Assembly: GCF_024594815.1 (NCBI RefSeq)
Contig: NZ_JANJOU010000008.1
Coordinates: 186,001 to 250,000 of the forward strand
Length of the DNA stretch: 64,000 nt
DNA from: Roseomonas populi
Lineage (GTDB): Bacteria; Pseudomonadota; Alphaproteobacteria; Acetobacterales; Acetobacteraceae
Direction of reading: 5' to 3'
The position numbers and the translations under genes are program-made. The first letter of the stretch is position 1. The number at the start of each line of letters is the position of its first letter. The notes under the pieces were generated by a model. The model did no database searches, was not told where the DNA came from, and saw only the letters and a list, made by a program, of their open reading frames with translations. Shown piece after piece: positions 17,656 to 26,592 of the stretch.

Positions 17656-18486
17656 TCAGCCGCGCGGGCCCGCCTGAATGGGCGAGTCGAGGGTGAACTG
17701 GAAGCGCTCTCCGTTGAACCACACCGTGCCGTGCAGCACCGGCGCGCCGGAGGCGGCGAAGTAGGTGTGCTCCGTATGCAGCAGCGGCGTGCGGCCGGGT
17801 ACGCCGAGCGCGCGGGCAATGCGGGCCTCCGTGGGAATGCAGCGGACGGTGTTGGTGATGCGGGCCGGAGACTGGCCCATCGCCTCGGTGAGGAGAGAGA
17901 TGATGGCCATCTCCTCCAGCATGCGGGCGGTGACGTGGCGGGCGACTGAGAGGGGCAGGTAGCGCTGCTCGAAGGCGAAGACCTCATCGTCGAGGAAGCG
18001 CAGGCGCTCGATGTGCTCGACCCTCTCCCCGGCGGGCAGGTTCAGGCGGGCGGCGACCGCCGCGGGCGCCGCGATCTCCGCGCGGGACAGGATCTGGAAG
18101 CGCACGGTGCGGTGGGCCGCGCGCATCTCGTCCTCGAAGGCGAGGGAGACGTCGTGGTTCAGTCGCTCAGGCGCGACAAAGGTGCCGCGCCCCCTCCCCC
18201 GAGCCACCAAGCCCATCGAGACAAGCTGGGCCATGGCCTGGCGGACCGTGGGGCGGCTGACGCCGAAATAGGCCATGCACTCCAGCTCCGTCGGCAGGGC
18301 ATGGCCGACGAGGGCAGCGTGGTTCGCCTGGATGGGGGCGGAGAGGCGTTCGGCAAGCTGCGTGTAGAGCGGCATGGCGCTGGTCGTGTCGAGCGGCGGC
18401 AGGCTCTCCAGCCCGAACGCACTCGGCGCATCGCGGCCCGGGATCGCGGGATCGGCTTCGGCGCGGGCGACGGTGGTGGGCATCAA
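17656..18486 (-). CDS. GntR-family (HutC subfamily) transcriptional regulator
   Basis: This 276-residue protein has a GntR winged helix at about 38-108 (PLYTQLAERLSAPI to GVSRPTVRQAMAQLVSMGLVARGRGRGTFV). A UTRA effector domain follows at about 125-270. The N-terminal 35 residues are a non-conserved extension. HutC-type proteins repress catabolic genes until the UTRA domain binds a pathway metabolite. The gene is flanked on both sides by the same palindrome, at 17603-17628 beyond its stop and at 18602-18617 beyond its start, and a third copy precedes the Bug pair. It is therefore the most likely regulator of all three units. Its own start lies next to the 18602 site, so autoregulation is possible. 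Confidence 0.93.
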   Translation of the reverse strand: MMPTTVARAEADPAIPGRDAPSAFGLESLPPLDTTSAMPLYTQLAERLSAPIQANHAALVGHALPTELECMAYFGVSRPTVRQAMAQLVSMGLVARGRGRGTFVAPERLNHDVSLAFEDEMRAAHRTVRFQILSRAEIAAPAAVAARLNLPAGERVEHIERLRFLDDEVFAFEQRYLPLSVARHVTARMLEEMAIISLLTEAMGQSPARITNTVRCIPTEARIARALGVPGRTPLLHTEHTYFAASGAPVLHGTVWFNGERFQFTLDSPIQAGPRG

Positions 18487-18576
18487 GGCATGACTCCGGG
18501 CGTTTCCGCGGAAGGGCGCCTCTCTAGAGCATCACGGCGCCGGGCCGAAGCGGCGGCGATCCGGATGGCTCCTGCC

Positions 18577-18617
18577 TTGACATGGAAACGGGCCACCGCC
18601 TTAATGTCCTGACATTA
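18577..18617 (+). promoter_or_regulatory. promoter with GntR operator, ligase operon
   Basis: A consensus -35 TTGACA (18577-18582) is followed after 18 bases by -10 TTAATG (18601-18606). The operator TAATGTC-CT-GACATTA occupies 18602-18617 and covers the -10 box and start point. The arrangement copies that of the hydroxylase operon on the other strand. Confidence 0.8.
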
Positions 18618-18642
18618 CATCCTACCTGGACCGGCGGGGCGC

Positions 18643-20289
18643 ATGAGCAACACCCTCCTCACCACCCTCAGCCGAGAGCGTCTGCGCCAGGGCTACGAGT
18701 CCGGCTTCTGGCGGGAGGAGACGATCTACCGGATCGCGGCCGACCGCGCCGCCCGCACCCCCGACGCTCCCGCGATCCGCGATGCCCGCCGCCGCGTGAC
18801 GATCGGTGCCCTGGTGGCCGCCGCGGACCGGCTCTCGGCCGATCTCCGCACCGCCGGGCTGCGTCGGGGCCAGCGCGTCGCCGCCTGGCTGCCCAGCCGG
18901 GTGGAAGTGGCCGTCGCCCTCCTCGCCTGCTCGCGGGATGGGCTTGTCCTCTGCCCCTCCCTGCACCGGGACCACACGGTGGCCGAGGTGGCAGGACTGC
19001 TGGAGCGCATGCGCGCCGCTGCCCTCATCGCCGAGCCCGGCCACGGCGCGGATGCCGACCGCCACGATATCTTCGAGGCGGTGAAGGGCCTGACGACGTT
19101 GAAGCGCGTGATCCGGCTGGAGAAGTCCAACGGCGAGGACCTCTGGCCCTATGACGGCGAGCGGAACGACGCGCTCCCTGTGCCCGATCCGGACGGCGTG
19201 GTCTATCTCGCCTTCACCTCCGGCACCACGGGCCAGCCGAAAGGTGTGATGCACAGCGACAACACGCTGCTCGGCAATGCCCGCGCCATCGTGGCGGACT
19301 GGTCGCTGGGGGAGGAGGACGTCATCGCCACCCTCTCCCCGCTCTCCCACAATCTCGGCTTCGGCTCCCTCGTCATCGCCCTGCTCTGCGGGGCGGAGCT
19401 GGTGATCCACGATCTGCCGCGCGGCAAGTCCCTGCTGGACCGGCTGGTGGAGACGGACACCTCCTACCTCGTCGGCGTGCCCACCCACGCCATCGACCTG
19501 CTGCACGAGATGCGGGGCCGCGGCATGAAGACCCTCGGCCGGGTGCGCGGCTTCCGCGTCTCCGGCGCCGCCGTGCCGAAGGCCGTGGTGGCGGGGCTGC
19601 TGGAGCACGGCGTCACGCCCCAGAGCGGCTACGGCATGACCGAGGCCTCCTCCCACCACTACACCCTGCCGAACGATCCGCCGGAACGGATGACGGAGAC
19701 CTCCGGTAAGTGCTGCCCGGGCTACGAGGTACGCGTCTTCTCCCGCGACAACCCGGAGCAGGAATTGCCCGCCGGCGAGACCGGCCAGATCGGCGGCCGC
19801 GGCGCCTCCCTCATGCTCGGCTACTTCGACGAGCAGGGCGCGACGGAGGACAGCTTCAACGCCGATGGCTGGTTCATGACCGGCGACCTCGGCTGGGTGG
19901 ACGAGGCGGGCTACATCCGCATCACCGGCCGCAAGAAGGACGTGATCATCCGCGGCGGCCACAACATCTTCCCCGCGAAGATCGAGACGCTGGCGATGCA
20001 GCACCCCGCCGTGCTCCGCGCCGCCGCCCTGGCGGTACCGGATGATCGGCTGGGCGAGAAGGTGTGCCTCGCCATCCAGCCCCGGCCCGGCGCGTCCGTC
20101 GAGGCCGAGGCGCTGCTTCTGCACCTGGATGAATCCGGCCTCTCCAAATACGATCAGCCCGAGTACTTCCTGCTGGTGGATGAGATCCCGCTGACTGCCA
20201 GCGGCAAGATCCTCAAGCGCGCCGTGGCCGCGCGGCTGGAGGCGGGGGAGCTGACTCCCCGCCCCGTGCGCCTGCCCGCGCGCGCCTGA
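18643..20289 (+). CDS. AMP-forming acyl-CoA ligase
   Basis: This 548-residue member of the ANL superfamily activates a carboxylic acid as acyl-AMP and transfers it to CoA. Motifs in order are the P-loop FTSGTTGQPKGV (about 190-201), YGMTEASS (about 330), the hinge region GDLGWVDEAGYIRITGRKKD, and the C-terminal catalytic lysine in TASGKILKRA. Overall it resembles cyclohexanecarboxylate/benzoate-type ligases, but the specificity is not readable. It is the first gene of a three-gene plus-strand unit behind the GntR-controlled promoter. It may activate the carboxylate left after ring cleavage. Confidence 0.92.
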   Translation: MSNTLLTTLSRERLRQGYESGFWREETIYRIAADRAARTPDAPAIRDARRRVTIGALVAAADRLSADLRTAGLRRGQRVAAWLPSRVEVAVALLACSRDGLVLCPSLHRDHTVAEVAGLLERMRAAALIAEPGHGADADRHDIFEAVKGLTTLKRVIRLEKSNGEDLWPYDGERNDALPVPDPDGVVYLAFTSGTTGQPKGVMHSDNTLLGNARAIVADWSLGEEDVIATLSPLSHNLGFGSLVIALLCGAELVIHDLPRGKSLLDRLVETDTSYLVGVPTHAIDLLHEMRGRGMKTLGRVRGFRVSGAAVPKAVVAGLLEHGVTPQSGYGMTEASSHHYTLPNDPPERMTETSGKCCPGYEVRVFSRDNPEQELPAGETGQIGGRGASLMLGYFDEQGATEDSFNADGWFMTGDLGWVDEAGYIRITGRKKDVIIRGGHNIFPAKIETLAMQHPAVLRAAALAVPDDRLGEKVCLAIQPRPGASVEAEALLLHLDESGLSKYDQPEYFLLVDEIPLTASGKILKRAVAARLEAGELTPRPVRLPARA

Positions 20290-20294
20290 GAGGG

Positions 20295-21320
20295 ATGGAC
20301 ATGCCGATGCAGGCCGTGGTGGTGCGTGAGTTCGGTGGAATCGACCGCATCTCGGTGGAGGACCGGCCGGTGCCCGTGCCCGGGAAGGGCGAGGTGCTTG
20401 TGCGCGTCGGGGCCGTGGCCGCGAACTTCGTGGACACACTGGTGATCGGCGGCACCTACCAGTTCCTGCCCGAGCGCCCCTTCACCCCCGGCAAGGGGCC
20501 TGCCGGGACGATCGCGGCGCTCGGCGAGGCCGTGACCGGCCTCTCCGTCGGGGACCGCGTCCTCGCCATGGCGGAGATCGGCGGATATGCCGAGTACGCC
20601 TTGGCCCCGGCGAGCCAGTGCTACGCCCTGCCGGCCTCCATGAGCTTCGAGGAAGCGGCCTCAACATCCCTGGCCGCCGACACCGCCTGGTTTGGCCTGC
20701 GGGAGCGCGGCCGGGTCCAGCCAGGGGAGACGGTGCTGGTGCTGGGCGCCACCGGCGCCGTGGGCATTGCCGCCCTCCAGCTCGCCAAGGCCTTCGGCGC
20801 CAGAGTCCTCGCCGGCGTCTCCTCCATGGCGAAGGCCGACCTGGTGCGAGAGGCCGGTGCCGACGCCGTGATCGACCTCTCGCGCGAGAACCTGCGCGAC
20901 GGCCTGCGCGAGCAGGTCCACGCGGAGACGGGCGACGCGGGTGCCGACGTGGTGCTGGACATGCTGGGCGGCGACATCTTCGACGCGGCACTGCGGGCGC
21001 TGGCCTGGCGCGGCCGGCTGGTGGTGATCGGCTTCGCGGCCGGGCGCATCCCCTCGGTGAAGGCCAACTATCTTCTGGTGAAGAACATCGAGGTCAGCGG
21101 CCTCCAGATCAGTGACTACCGCAAGCGAATGCCCGAGCTCGCCCGCCGTTGCTTCGAGGAGATCTTCGCGTTGCACGGCGAAGGCAAGCTCCACGCCCCG
21201 GTCTTCCGCACCTTTCCGCTCCTCCAGGCCCGGGATGCGCTGGCCGCTCTTCTGGACCGGAAGGTGAAGGAGCGCATCGTGATGACAATGTCCGGCCACC
21301 AGCGGGAGAGCAATGCATGA
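20295..21320 (+). CDS. zinc-independent MDR alcohol dehydrogenase / quinone oxidoreductase-like
   Basis: This 341-residue medium-chain reductase has a GroES-like N-terminal domain with the QOR-type opening (VRVGAVAANFVDTLVIGG). The Rossmann domain carries VLGATGAVGIAALQLAKAFGA. The structural-zinc cysteine cluster is absent, as expected for quinone oxidoreductase or enoyl-reductase members. It reduces quinones or activated double bonds with NADPH. It starts five bases after the ligase stop and overlaps the next gene by four bases. In this operon it may reduce an unsaturated CoA ester produced by the ligase. Confidence 0.88.
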   Translation: MDMPMQAVVVREFGGIDRISVEDRPVPVPGKGEVLVRVGAVAANFVDTLVIGGTYQFLPERPFTPGKGPAGTIAALGEAVTGLSVGDRVLAMAEIGGYAEYALAPASQCYALPASMSFEEAASTSLAADTAWFGLRERGRVQPGETVLVLGATGAVGIAALQLAKAFGARVLAGVSSMAKADLVREAGADAVIDLSRENLRDGLREQVHAETGDAGADVVLDMLGGDIFDAALRALAWRGRLVVIGFAAGRIPSVKANYLLVKNIEVSGLQISDYRKRMPELARRCFEEIFALHGEGKLHAPVFRTFPLLQARDALAALLDRKVKERIVMTMSGHQRESNA

Positions 21321-22222
21321 AGCTTCCGTCCCAGCAGCGCTACGACCACAGCGCCATCCCGCAACGGCCTACCTATGAATGGCCCGGTGGCAAGCGCCTC
21401 GCGCTCCTCGTCTGCAACAACATCGAGCATCACGCCTTCCGCGCCGGTCTGGGCAGCGATAGCGCGACCATCGGGGCGCCGCAGAGCCAGCGCAACTACG
21501 CCTGGCGCGACTACGGCAACCGCGTCGGGCTCTGGTATCTGCTGGACCTGCTGGACGAGTTGGGCCTGCCCTGTGCTCACAACGTGAACACCGCTGCCCT
21601 CGATACCTGCCCGGAGATCGCACCGGCGTTGCTGAAGCGCGGGGACGAGTTCGTCGGCCACGGGCGCACCAACTCGGAGCGCCAGGACGGGCTGTGGGAA
21701 GAGGATGAGCGCCGCCTGATCGCCGAGAGCGCCGAGGGCATCCGCCGCCATTCCGGCACTCGCCCCAAGGGTTGGATGGGGCCCTGGCTCGCCGAGAGCA
21801 ACGTCACCCCCGACCTGCTGGCGGAGGAAGGCTTCGAGTACGTGATGGAATGGCCGGCCGACGACCAGCCCTTCTGGATGCGGACGCGTTCCGGTCCCAT
21901 CCTCTCCGTCCCCTACTCGGTCGAGATCAACGACAGTCCCGCCCAGGTGTACCGGCAGCATACCGGGCGCGACTTCGCGGACATGATCACCGACCAGTTC
22001 GATGAACTGCTGCACCAGTCGGCCAAGTACCCGTTGGTGTGCAGCATCGTCCTGCACCCCTTCGTGGTGGGCCAGCCCTACCGCCTGCGGCAGCTGCGCC
22101 GCGCGCTGGAGCATGTGCTGCAGCACCGGGACAGGCTGTGGATCACCCGGCCAGGCGAGTTGGTGACCTATGTGCGCGGCCTGCCGAAGGGCGTGGTGCC
22201 CGGGAGCGAGGAGCTGCCCTGA
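21317..22222 (+). CDS. polysaccharide-deacetylase-fold hydrolase, PuuE/cyclic-amide hydrolase-like
   Basis: ATG 21317 overlaps the preceding stop (ATGA) and gives 301 residues. The opening YEWPGGKRLALLVCNNIEHH, the DYGNRVGLW stretch and the VPYSVEINDSP stretch follow the pattern of the allantoinase PuuE branch of the NodB fold rather than true sugar deacetylases. Members of that branch open cyclic amides or imides such as allantoin. There is no signal peptide, so it is cytoplasmic. Its place in a regulon with two Mo hydroxylases and an amidase makes hydrolytic opening of an oxidised N-heterocycle a reasonable inference. The substrate is unproven. Confidence 0.82.
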   Translation: MKLPSQQRYDHSAIPQRPTYEWPGGKRLALLVCNNIEHHAFRAGLGSDSATIGAPQSQRNYAWRDYGNRVGLWYLLDLLDELGLPCAHNVNTAALDTCPEIAPALLKRGDEFVGHGRTNSERQDGLWEEDERRLIAESAEGIRRHSGTRPKGWMGPWLAESNVTPDLLAEEGFEYVMEWPADDQPFWMRTRSGPILSVPYSVEINDSPAQVYRQHTGRDFADMITDQFDELLHQSAKYPLVCSIVLHPFVVGQPYRLRQLRRALEHVLQHRDRLWITRPGELVTYVRGLPKGVVPGSEELP

Positions 22223-22342
22223 TCTGACGGTTTGCTTCCGTTAGAGGGCGTAGGGGTCTCTCCTGCTCCTGCTCCCTCGACGGCGCCGGGAACTTAAAGG
22301 CCGAGCGGCAAACCCTCGCCCCGACGCACCGGAAGGCCGGCT

Positions 22343-23308
22343 CTACATAGTGCCTGCGAATTGTTGCGCCACCGGCCTCCACTTTCGCCGCTCGTCGGCA
22401 ATGAAGGAGGCAAAGTCGTCCGGCGTGCTGAACTGAACATCCATGGTCTGGTCGCGCATCCGCGCGACCAGGTTCTCGTCCTTCAGCGCGGTATGAAGCG
22501 CGGCGGACATGCGGGCCACCGCAGGGGCGGGCAGGCCGGCCGGGCCGACAACGCCGTACCAGGCGGTAGCGGAGAAGTCACGCAGTCCAGCCTCCTGCAA
22601 TGTGGGCGTGTCAGGTAGGGCGGCGATCCGCCTCTCGCCCATCACCGCGATCGGGGTGATCTTCCCCTCCCGCATCATGTTCGCCCCAGAGCCCGTCGTG
22701 ACCAGCAGTTCCAGCTGCCCTCCCAGCAGGTCCCGCAAGGCCGGAGCGCCGCCGCGATAGGGAACGTGGGTCAGCCGGATTCCGGCAGCCGCCTGCAGCA
22801 TTTCCCCGGCGAGATGCTGCGTGGTGCCTGTGCCGGCACTGCCGAAGTTCAGCTTCCCGGGCGCCGCCTTCGCGGCGGCCACAACGTCGTCCAGGCGCTT
22901 CCATCCCAGGTCGTTGCGGGTGGCAAAGATGTTCGGCGACCAGGCGGCGAAGCCGATCGGCGTGAAGTCCTTCTGCGGGTCGAATGGGAGGGACCGGAAC
23001 AGGATGGTGTGGTAGGTCATCGGCCCAGTGCTGCAGAGCAGGAACGTGTGGCCGTCATTGGCCCGCGCCACCAGCTCCGTACCGATGTTGCCGGCCGCGC
23101 CGGTGCGGTTCTCCACCACCACGGTCTGCCCGAGCTCCGGCCCCATTCCCGCCGCGATGGCCCGGGCGAGCTGGTCCGCGGCGCCACCGGGCTCGAAGGT
23201 GGCGATCAGGCGCACGGGACGGTTCGGCCAGGATTGCGCCCGGGCGGGCCACACCGCGGGCAGGGCGAGCGCGGCGGCGCCCGCCAGGACATGTCTGCGG
23301 TGGGGCAT
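22343..23308 (-). CDS. Bug/TctC family solute-binding protein
   Basis: ATG 23308 overlaps the MmgE/PrpD stop by one base (TGATG) and gives 321 residues beginning MPHRRHVLAG. The signal peptide ends at WPARA-QS. Family motifs are WPNRPVRLIATFEPGGAADQ, VVENRTGAAG, HVPYRGGAPALRD and LPDTPTLQEAG. It is translationally coupled to the MmgE/PrpD gene. That unit starts behind the IclR-type site at 24851-24871, so it probably imports or senses a cluster 2 substrate. Confidence 0.93.
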   Translation of the reverse strand: MPHRRHVLAGAAALALPAVWPARAQSWPNRPVRLIATFEPGGAADQLARAIAAGMGPELGQTVVVENRTGAAGNIGTELVARANDGHTFLLCSTGPMTYHTILFRSLPFDPQKDFTPIGFAAWSPNIFATRNDLGWKRLDDVVAAAKAAPGKLNFGSAGTGTTQHLAGEMLQAAAGIRLTHVPYRGGAPALRDLLGGQLELLVTTGSGANMMREGKITPIAVMGERRIAALPDTPTLQEAGLRDFSATAWYGVVGPAGLPAPAVARMSAALHTALKDENLVARMRDQTMDVQFSTPDDFASFIADERRKWRPVAQQFAGTM

Positions 23309-24684
23309 CAGATCGCTTCCTCCAGTACGGCGCCGCACAGCACCTCGCGCAACGCCGATCTGGCCGCGCGGCGCGGATCCTTGAAGGCGGCGAGGAGGGC
23401 GGCTGCCCCCGTCGCCTCACCGCCGCCATGCGCGAAGCAGTCGGCAGCCTTGGCCAGCAGCTCGCCCTCGCTCAGCGGATCCTCCGCACCGCCGCGCAGC
23501 GCGTGGCGGCACATCGAGAGAGTGCGGCCATCCTTCAGACGCAGCGTCACCTCCGCCCAGCGCGGCAGGAGATCGCCCACGTCCTCGTCAGCGGTGACTC
23601 GGGGCAGGAAGGCCTGAATCAAGGGCCGGCGTACCGCCGCATCGTCGAAGCTGGCGAGGCGCAGGGCGCCATCCGCCAGCGCGGCCGCGATCGCGTACTC
23701 CATGGAGAACTTTGCATCGAGGCCAGTCGTCGGGCGGTGATGGATCAGCGGCGCCAGGGCGCCGGGGGAAGCGTGGACGTGCACGGCCTCCACCTCGTCC
23801 AGCGTCACCCCGTGCTCTGCGCGCAGATGCAGCACGGCGTCCAGCGCGCGGTGAGTCGCGTAGCAGAGCGGGTACTTCTTCACCTCCAGCCCGTGACGGA
23901 TCAGAGCGCGCGCGTTGCATTCCTCCGGAAGGGCCAGTGACTTGCCGCCGCCGAGGCGCGCGAAGCCCAGGGCGCCGCCCAGCGCGTCCGGGGCTGCGTC
24001 GAAGCCGATCTCTGCCAGCCGCGCGGCTCGCAGCCCGGTCAGATTCGCGTTCCCCGCCTGCACCGACTTGGCCATCGTGCCGAAGCTGGCCCGCGTTCCC
24101 GCGGCCTGGGTAACGGCGAGGCCAAGCGCATGCGCGACCTGCGTTTCGTCCAGCCGTAGCAGGCGCGCACAGGCCGCCGCGGCCCCGATGGCGCCGATCG
24201 TTGCCGTGCTATGCCAGCCCAGGGCGTAGTGCGGCGCCGCCATGGCTACCGAAAGCGCGGCGATCACCTCGAACCCCGCGACATAGGCGACCGTGACATC
24301 GCCTACGGTGAGGCCCTCGGCCTCCGCCAGGGCAAGGATGGCCGGCAGCATCGCGACGGAAGGGTGGCCGCGCATCGAGGACGTGACATCGTCGAAGTCG
24401 AGCACGTGGGCCATGACCCCGTTTGCCCAGGCTGCCTCCTCCTGCCGCGCACGGGCCGTGCCTGAAAGGGTCCAGAGCGTGCAGGGGCCGCCGCCCTGCG
24501 CGCGGGCCCGCCGGGTTGCAAGGCGCGCGGCCGGCTCGTCGCGGGCGGCAATCCCCACCGAAACGGTGTCGAGCACCGCCCGAGCAACGAGCAGGCGCTC
24601 CTCCGGGAGAAGGGCGTCGGCATCGAGCCCGGCCACGCGCGCGGCGAGGCGCCGCGTGACCGTCAGCGGCTCCGCGGCGCTCAC
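23308..24684 (-). CDS. MmgE/PrpD family protein
   Basis: GTG 24684 gives 458 residues, the usual length of the family; an upstream ATG at 24783 would add a 33-residue Arg/Pro-rich tail and is less likely. The all-helical N-terminal domain contains the family signature DFDDVTSSMRGHPS near residue 95 and GWHSTATIGAIGAAAACARL near residue 150. Characterised members are 2-methylcitrate dehydratase (PrpD), cis-aconitate decarboxylase and iminodisuccinate epimerase, so it probably acts on a polycarboxylate. The neighbouring Bug protein fits that. It diverges from a second MmgE/PrpD gene at 25099. Confidence 0.9.
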   Translation of the reverse strand: MSAAEPLTVTRRLAARVAGLDADALLPEERLLVARAVLDTVSVGIAARDEPAARLATRRARAQGGGPCTLWTLSGTARARQEEAAWANGVMAHVLDFDDVTSSMRGHPSVAMLPAILALAEAEGLTVGDVTVAYVAGFEVIAALSVAMAAPHYALGWHSTATIGAIGAAAACARLLRLDETQVAHALGLAVTQAAGTRASFGTMAKSVQAGNANLTGLRAARLAEIGFDAAPDALGGALGFARLGGGKSLALPEECNARALIRHGLEVKKYPLCYATHRALDAVLHLRAEHGVTLDEVEAVHVHASPGALAPLIHHRPTTGLDAKFSMEYAIAAALADGALRLASFDDAAVRRPLIQAFLPRVTADEDVGDLLPRWAEVTLRLKDGRTLSMCRHALRGGAEDPLSEGELLAKAADCFAHGGGEATGAAALLAAFKDPRRAARSALREVLCGAVLEEAI

Positions 24685-24850
24685 TGCCGAGCCGCCCCGC
24701 GGTGCAGGGCACCGGCACGGCAGGGCGCGCGGGTATCGATCAGAGCTTTCCGTATCACGGCGGCTTCCGTCCCCCGATCCCATTCTCCGAAGCCGGGCAG
24801 GATCGTTGGGGCGACCTTAGGGCTGCGCCCCAACTCAGGCAATGCGGATG

Positions 24851-24871
24851 ATAACTCGGTGTGCGAATTAC
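24851..24871. promoter_or_regulatory. IclR-type operator candidate, site A
   Basis: The arms ATAACTCGG and GCGAATTAC flank TGT. The core is TCGG-N3-GCGA, one mismatch from the TCGC-N3-GCGA consensus. It lies upstream of the leftward MmgE/PrpD-Bug unit. Confidence 0.6.
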
Positions 24872-24960
24872 AAGGCCCATCTCCGGGCGCAAAAGGGCCG
24901 CCTGCCGCCGTTCCTTGACCCCGTGCCTCCCGCGGGAGTAACGCTGGAAAAGACGAATAA

Positions 24961-24981
24961 AAAATTCGCTGAGCAAATGGG
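24961..24981. promoter_or_regulatory. IclR-type operator candidate, site B
   Basis: The arms AAAATTCGC and GCAAATGGG flank TGA; one core mismatch (GCAA for GCGA). It lies about 120 bases upstream of the rightward MmgE/PrpD gene, and a TTGACC box starts 46 bases before it. Confidence 0.55.
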
Positions 24982-25098
24982 TCGTCACGGCGGCATCGTC
25001 GGGTGGCGGCAACGCCGGAGGACCGTTGAATGATAAGCCATGCCCAAATGTTGATTGCCGCCGATTCCGCCTGCCGCGACGCGAAGGAGGGCTGAGCC

Positions 25099-26460
25099 AT
25101 GGCCACCTCCATCACGCGCGCGCTCGGCACCTTCGTCAGCGGGTTGCGCTTCGAGGCCATCCCGGCCGAGGCCGCGGCCGTCGCGCGCATGGGCTTCGTG
25201 GACTGCGTCGGCGTGATGATTGCCGGGCGGGACGAGCCAGTGGTCGGCATTCTGCGGGACACGGTCGGCGTAGCCGGGCCGAGGGGCGAGGCGACGCTGA
25301 CCTTCGGCCCCTTGCGCGCCCCGGCGCCCGAGGCAGCCCTCATAAACGGTACCGCCGCCCACGCGCTGGACTATGACGACGTGGCCCTGCGCGGCCACCC
25401 CAGCACAGTCCTCGTGCCTGCGATCCTGGCGGAGGGCGAGGCGCTCGGCGCGACAGGAGCGGAGATGGTGGCGGCCTATGTCGCGGGATATGAGGTCTGG
25501 GCGGAGTTGATCGCCCATGATCAGGACTTCCACCACGAGAAGGGATGGCACCCGACCGGCGTGTTCGGCGCTGTCGGCGCGGCCGCTGCCTGCGCCCGGC
25601 TGCGCGGGCTGGACGCCGAGCGGGCGGCCCACGCCATCGCGCTCGGCGCTTCGCAGAGCGCGGGGCTAGGTGCCAACTTCGGCACCATGACGAAGCCCTT
25701 CCACGCCGGCCGAGCCGCGCAGGCCGGCGTAATGTCGGCGCGCCTGGCGCAGGCTGGCATGACGGCCTCCCTCGACGCGATCGAGCATCCGCGCGGTTTC
25801 CTCTACGCCATCTCGCCGCGCGGGCGGGTCACGGGCCTGGATGCGCCGACCGAGGGCTTCGGCAAGGACTGGCGAATCCTCGATCATCGGCTCAGCATCA
25901 AGAAGTTCCCGATATGCTACTGCGGCCACCGCGCGACCGACGCGATGCTTGCCCTTCTGGCGCGCCGGCCCTTCAGGGCGGAGGACGTCGAGGCGGTTCA
26001 GGTGGTGACGAGCCGCGCCCATGCCGGGACGCTCCGCAACACCAGTCCCTCGACCGGGCTGGAGGCAAAGTTCAGCGCGCAGTTCGACATGGCTGCCGCG
26101 GTGATCGCCGGGAAGGTCGGGTTGGCCGAGCTGACCGACTCCTTCGTGCAGCGCCCGGACGTGCAGGCCCTGATGGCGCGCGTGACCGTCTCGCCCACCG
26201 ACGAGACGGATCCGGCGCTGCCCGGTGCCGCGCCCTTCGATACCGTCCGGGTGGCGTTGCGGGGCGGGGAGAGATTGGAGGAATCCGTGCGGCGCGCGCG
26301 CGGCCACGCCGCCGTGCCGCTGACCGATGCCGAGCTGCGCGCGAAATTCATGGACTGCCTAGAATCCGCCGGGGAAGGCCGGCGCGCAGCCGCGCTGTTC
26401 GAACGGCTGAACGACATAGCCACGCTCGGTGCGGCGGTAGAACTGGAGGCGGCGGCCTGA
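25099..26460 (+). CDS. MmgE/PrpD family protein
   Basis: This 453-residue protein of the same family has DYDDVALRGHPS near residue 92 and GWHPTGVFGAVGAAAACARL near residue 150. It is clearly diverged from the neighbour at 23308, so the pair is not a recent duplication and the two may act on successive or alternative acids. There is no signal peptide. It forms a single-gene unit between operator candidates B and C. The family includes methylcitrate dehydratase, cis-aconitate decarboxylase and an epimerase; which reaction applies is not visible. Confidence 0.9.
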   Translation: MATSITRALGTFVSGLRFEAIPAEAAAVARMGFVDCVGVMIAGRDEPVVGILRDTVGVAGPRGEATLTFGPLRAPAPEAALINGTAAHALDYDDVALRGHPSTVLVPAILAEGEALGATGAEMVAAYVAGYEVWAELIAHDQDFHHEKGWHPTGVFGAVGAAAACARLRGLDAERAAHAIALGASQSAGLGANFGTMTKPFHAGRAAQAGVMSARLAQAGMTASLDAIEHPRGFLYAISPRGRVTGLDAPTEGFGKDWRILDHRLSIKKFPICYCGHRATDAMLALLARRPFRAEDVEAVQVVTSRAHAGTLRNTSPSTGLEAKFSAQFDMAAAVIAGKVGLAELTDSFVQRPDVQALMARVTVSPTDETDPALPGAAPFDTVRVALRGGERLEESVRRARGHAAVPLTDAELRAKFMDCLESAGEGRRAAALFERLNDIATLGAAVELEAAA

Positions 26461-26530
26461 GCGCACCTTCGCGCCGCGGGCGGTTTACAGGCCGTGCAGG
26501 TTGAGACTAGCGTGTCGTGACAGCGAGAAG

Positions 26531-26551
26531 ATAACTCGCTCAGCGAATGGA
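26531..26551. promoter_or_regulatory. IclR-type operator candidate, site C
   Basis: The arms ATAACTCGC and GCGAATGGA flank TCA, with a perfect TCGC-N3-GCGA core. It lies about 40 bases upstream of the CoA-transferase start and should control the five-gene unit that follows. Confidence 0.7.
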
Positions 26552-26592
26552 AGCGGCCAGCACCAGCCGGCCCTTCCTACCGGGAGACGCGC

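Larger units (their letters stand above)
24685..25098. other. divergent regulatory region between two MmgE/PrpD genes
   Basis: About 410 bases without a gene. It holds two copies of the cluster 2 palindrome, one near each divergent gene. A CCTTGACCCC string at 24913-24922 could supply a -35 box for the rightward gene. Confidence 0.6.
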
